Of a DNA stretch of 7,507 bases, positions 6,508 to 7,507 are shown piece by piece; within the stretch, counting starts at the first letter, position 1; each line of letters starts with the position of its first letter. The stretch is from Ramlibacter sp. GTDB lineage: Bacteria > Pseudomonadota > Gammaproteobacteria > Burkholderiales > Burkholderiaceae_C. Below the pieces are notes generated by a model. The model was not told the origin of the DNA, searched no databases, and saw only the letters and a program-made list of their open reading frames with translations. Location: positions 1 to 7,507 of the forward strand of contig JAJNBO010000112.1 of assembly GCA_021156245.1 (NCBI GenBank), written 5' to 3'. A program made the translations under genes and the position numbers.

Positions 6508-6929
6508 CGCGCGGGAGGCTCCGTGAGGAAGCCGATGCGGGCGATGCCTGCCTGCTGCGCCGCGTAGACCACGCGTCCCACGGGCTCGTATTCCGCGCGC
6601 ACGTCGGCGCGGATGTGCAGCTCGGGCTGGGGCTGCATCGCGGCCACCTTGGTGAGCAGCTCGGGCAGCCCCGCCGAATCCGGCAGCAGCGTTTCGAACC
6701 ACCAGGTGCGGCCCTGCGCGTCGACGGTGACGATCACGCTCTCCTGCTGCATGTCGCGGCGCTGGTTCTGCTCGCGCGGCAGCGTCACCGCGATCGAGCT
6801 GTTCACGACGGGAATGGTGATCAGGAAGATGATCAGCAGCACCAGCATCACGTCCACCAGCGGCGTGGTGTTGATCTCGGCGATGAGGGCGTCCTCGCCG
6901 GCCTGCTGGTCGCGGTAGCGGATAGCCAC
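6504..6929 (-). CDS. exbD: Biopolymer transporter ExbD, first copy
   Basis: This is a 141-residue ExbD family protein, part of the ExbB-ExbD proton channel that powers TonB. The N-terminus (about 1-22) is cytoplasmic. EINTTPLVDV (18-27) enters the single membrane helix (about 24-43), with the key Asp26 present. The periplasmic domain ends in the typical pattern ELHIRADVRAEYEPVGRVV followed by GIARIGFLTEPP. The start is GTG at 6929, two bases after the exbB stop. The upstream sequence has no good Shine-Dalgarno match, so translation is probably coupled to exbB. The first internal Met is at residue 28, beyond the conserved Asp, so a later ATG start is unlikely. The two copies differ clearly outside the membrane region, so they are probably not redundant. 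Confidence 0.93.
   Translation of the reverse strand: MAIRYRDQQAGEDALIAEINTTPLVDVMLVLLIIFLITIPVVNSSIAVTLPREQNQRRDMQQESVIVTVDAQGRTWWFETLLPDSAGLPELLTKVAAMQPQPELHIRADVRAEYEPVGRVVYAAQQAGIARIGFLTEPPAR
6841..6875. repeat. 35-bp direct repeat, copy in first exbD
   Basis: This is the partner of 6425-6459 (one mismatch), 416 bp apart. Recombination between the two would leave a single in-frame hybrid exbD. Confidence 0.75.
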
Positions 6930-6931
6930 CG

Positions 6932-7507
6932 TCAGGTACCGCGTCCGCCCGTCGCGAGCAGCACGGTGTGCAGGTCCGAACCGAAAGCCCGGACCGTGTC
7001 CATCGCCACCTTGTTCCGGCGCACCAGCCAGTTGTAGCCGAGCACGGCCGGGACGGCGACGGCGAGGCCCAGCGCCGTCATGATGAGCGCCTCGCCCACC
7101 GGCCCGGCCACCTTGTCGATGGAGGCCTGGCCGGACGCGCCGATGCGCACCAGCGCGTTGTAGATCCCCCAGACCGTGCCGAACAGTCCCACGAAAGGCG
7201 CGGTGGAGCCCACGGTGGCGAGCACCGCCAACCCTTCCTGCGTGCGGCTGTGCACGGTGCCGACGGCGCGCTCGATGCTCTGCGCCATCCAGGTGTTCAG
7301 GTCGACCTTGCCGATGAGGCCGTCGTGCTTCTGCGTCGCCTCCAGCGCGGATTCGGCGATGAAGCGGTACGGGCTGCCCGCCTGCAAGGCCTTGGCGCCC
7401 TGCTGCACGGAGTCCGCCTTCCAGAAGGTGGCGTTGGCCGACCGGCCCTGCCCGCCCATGCGCGACTGCGCGATCAGCTTGGTGATCAGCACGTACCAGC
7501 TGGCCAG
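6932..7507 (-). CDS. exbB: ExbB (MotA/TolQ/ExbB proton channel), 5' end outside window
   Basis: ExbB is the multi-helix inner-membrane subunit that forms the proton channel with ExbD and drives TonB. The last 191 codons are present. The frame is open to the window edge, and the GTG at 7492 is an internal Val codon in LASWYVLITK, the end of the first membrane helix, so the true start lies beyond 7507. A cytoplasmic loop follows, then helix 2 with ATVGSTAPFVGLFGTVWGIY, a short periplasmic link, and helix 3 with GEALIMTALGLAVAVPAV, carrying the conserved Glu and Thr equivalent to E. coli ExbB Glu176 and Thr181. The tail of about 30 residues is cytoplasmic and ends in LLATGGRGT. TolQ is the alternative, but the following pair of exbD genes favours ExbB. 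The stop lies 2 bp before the first exbD start. Confidence 0.93.
   Translation of the reverse strand: MASWYVLITKLIAQSRMGGQGRSANATFWKADSVQQGAKALQAGSPYRFIAESALEATQKHDGLIGKVDLNTWMAQSIERAVGTVHSRTQEGLAVLATVGSTAPFVGLFGTVWGIYNALVRIGASGQASIDKVAGPVGEALIMTALGLAVAVPAVLGYNWLVRRNKVAMDTVRAFGSDLHTVLLATGGRGT

Noticed and set aside
6508..6702. Upstream extension of the second exbD to 6702
   Set aside because: The extension is an Arg-rich shadow of the first exbD; the ATG at 6507 has a ribosome binding site and gives the normal ExbD length.
7490..7492. GTG as the exbB start
   Set aside because: It lies inside LASWYVLITK, the first membrane helix of ExbB, and the frame continues to the window edge, so the gene is simply cut by the window.
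1..7507. Search for CRISPR arrays, tRNAs, IS ends, phage or defence genes
   Set aside because: No spaced repeat array, cloverleaf, terminal inverted repeats with a transposase, or defence-type domain was seen; all sizeable stretches are explained by housekeeping-type genes.

Overview
The window is GC-rich with strongly GC-biased third codon positions and tightly packed genes, and it looks like an ordinary chromosomal segment of a betaproteobacterium. Protein similarity recalled from memory points to Burkholderiales, perhaps Comamonadaceae (Ramlibacter/Variovorax-like); this assignment is an inference. I found no IS element, CRISPR array, tRNA, rRNA or phage gene, and no intergenic gap longer than about 80 bp.

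Layout. (1) Positions 1-3548, minus strand: a three-gene run read right to left. It holds pntA (fused alpha subunit of the proton-translocating NAD(P) transhydrogenase), pntB (beta subunit) and the first 153 codons of fadD (long-chain fatty-acid-CoA ligase), which leaves the window at base 1. Gaps are 14 and 21 bp, so one transcript is likely. (2) Positions 3549-3628: an 80-bp divergent intergenic region that must hold the pntA promoter and probably that of the next gene. (3) Positions 3629-5538, plus strand: a membrane-anchored calcineurin-like metallophosphoesterase (YkuE/YaeI type), then a soluble 240-residue protein of unknown function. (4) Positions 5546-7507, minus strand: a compact TonB-energising cluster of exbB (5' end outside the window), two consecutive exbD genes, and a small polytopic membrane protein of unknown function. 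These genes are joined by 2-bp spacing or 4-bp start/stop overlaps. Sectors 3 and 4 converge with only 7 bp between the stop codons, and a hairpin spans both stops.

How they work together. PntAB uses the proton gradient to make NADPH from NADH. FadD activates free fatty acids, and linkage to pnt could couple lipid metabolism to NADPH supply. ExbB/ExbD also draw on the proton gradient, to drive TonB-dependent outer-membrane uptake (siderophores, heme, cobalamin or other nutrients). TonB and the receptor are not in view and may lie beyond base 7507. The least explained items are the paired ExbDs with their membrane-protein partner, which carries repeated E-x3-H motifs, and the 240-residue soluble protein. 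I see no clear evidence of a wholly new system.
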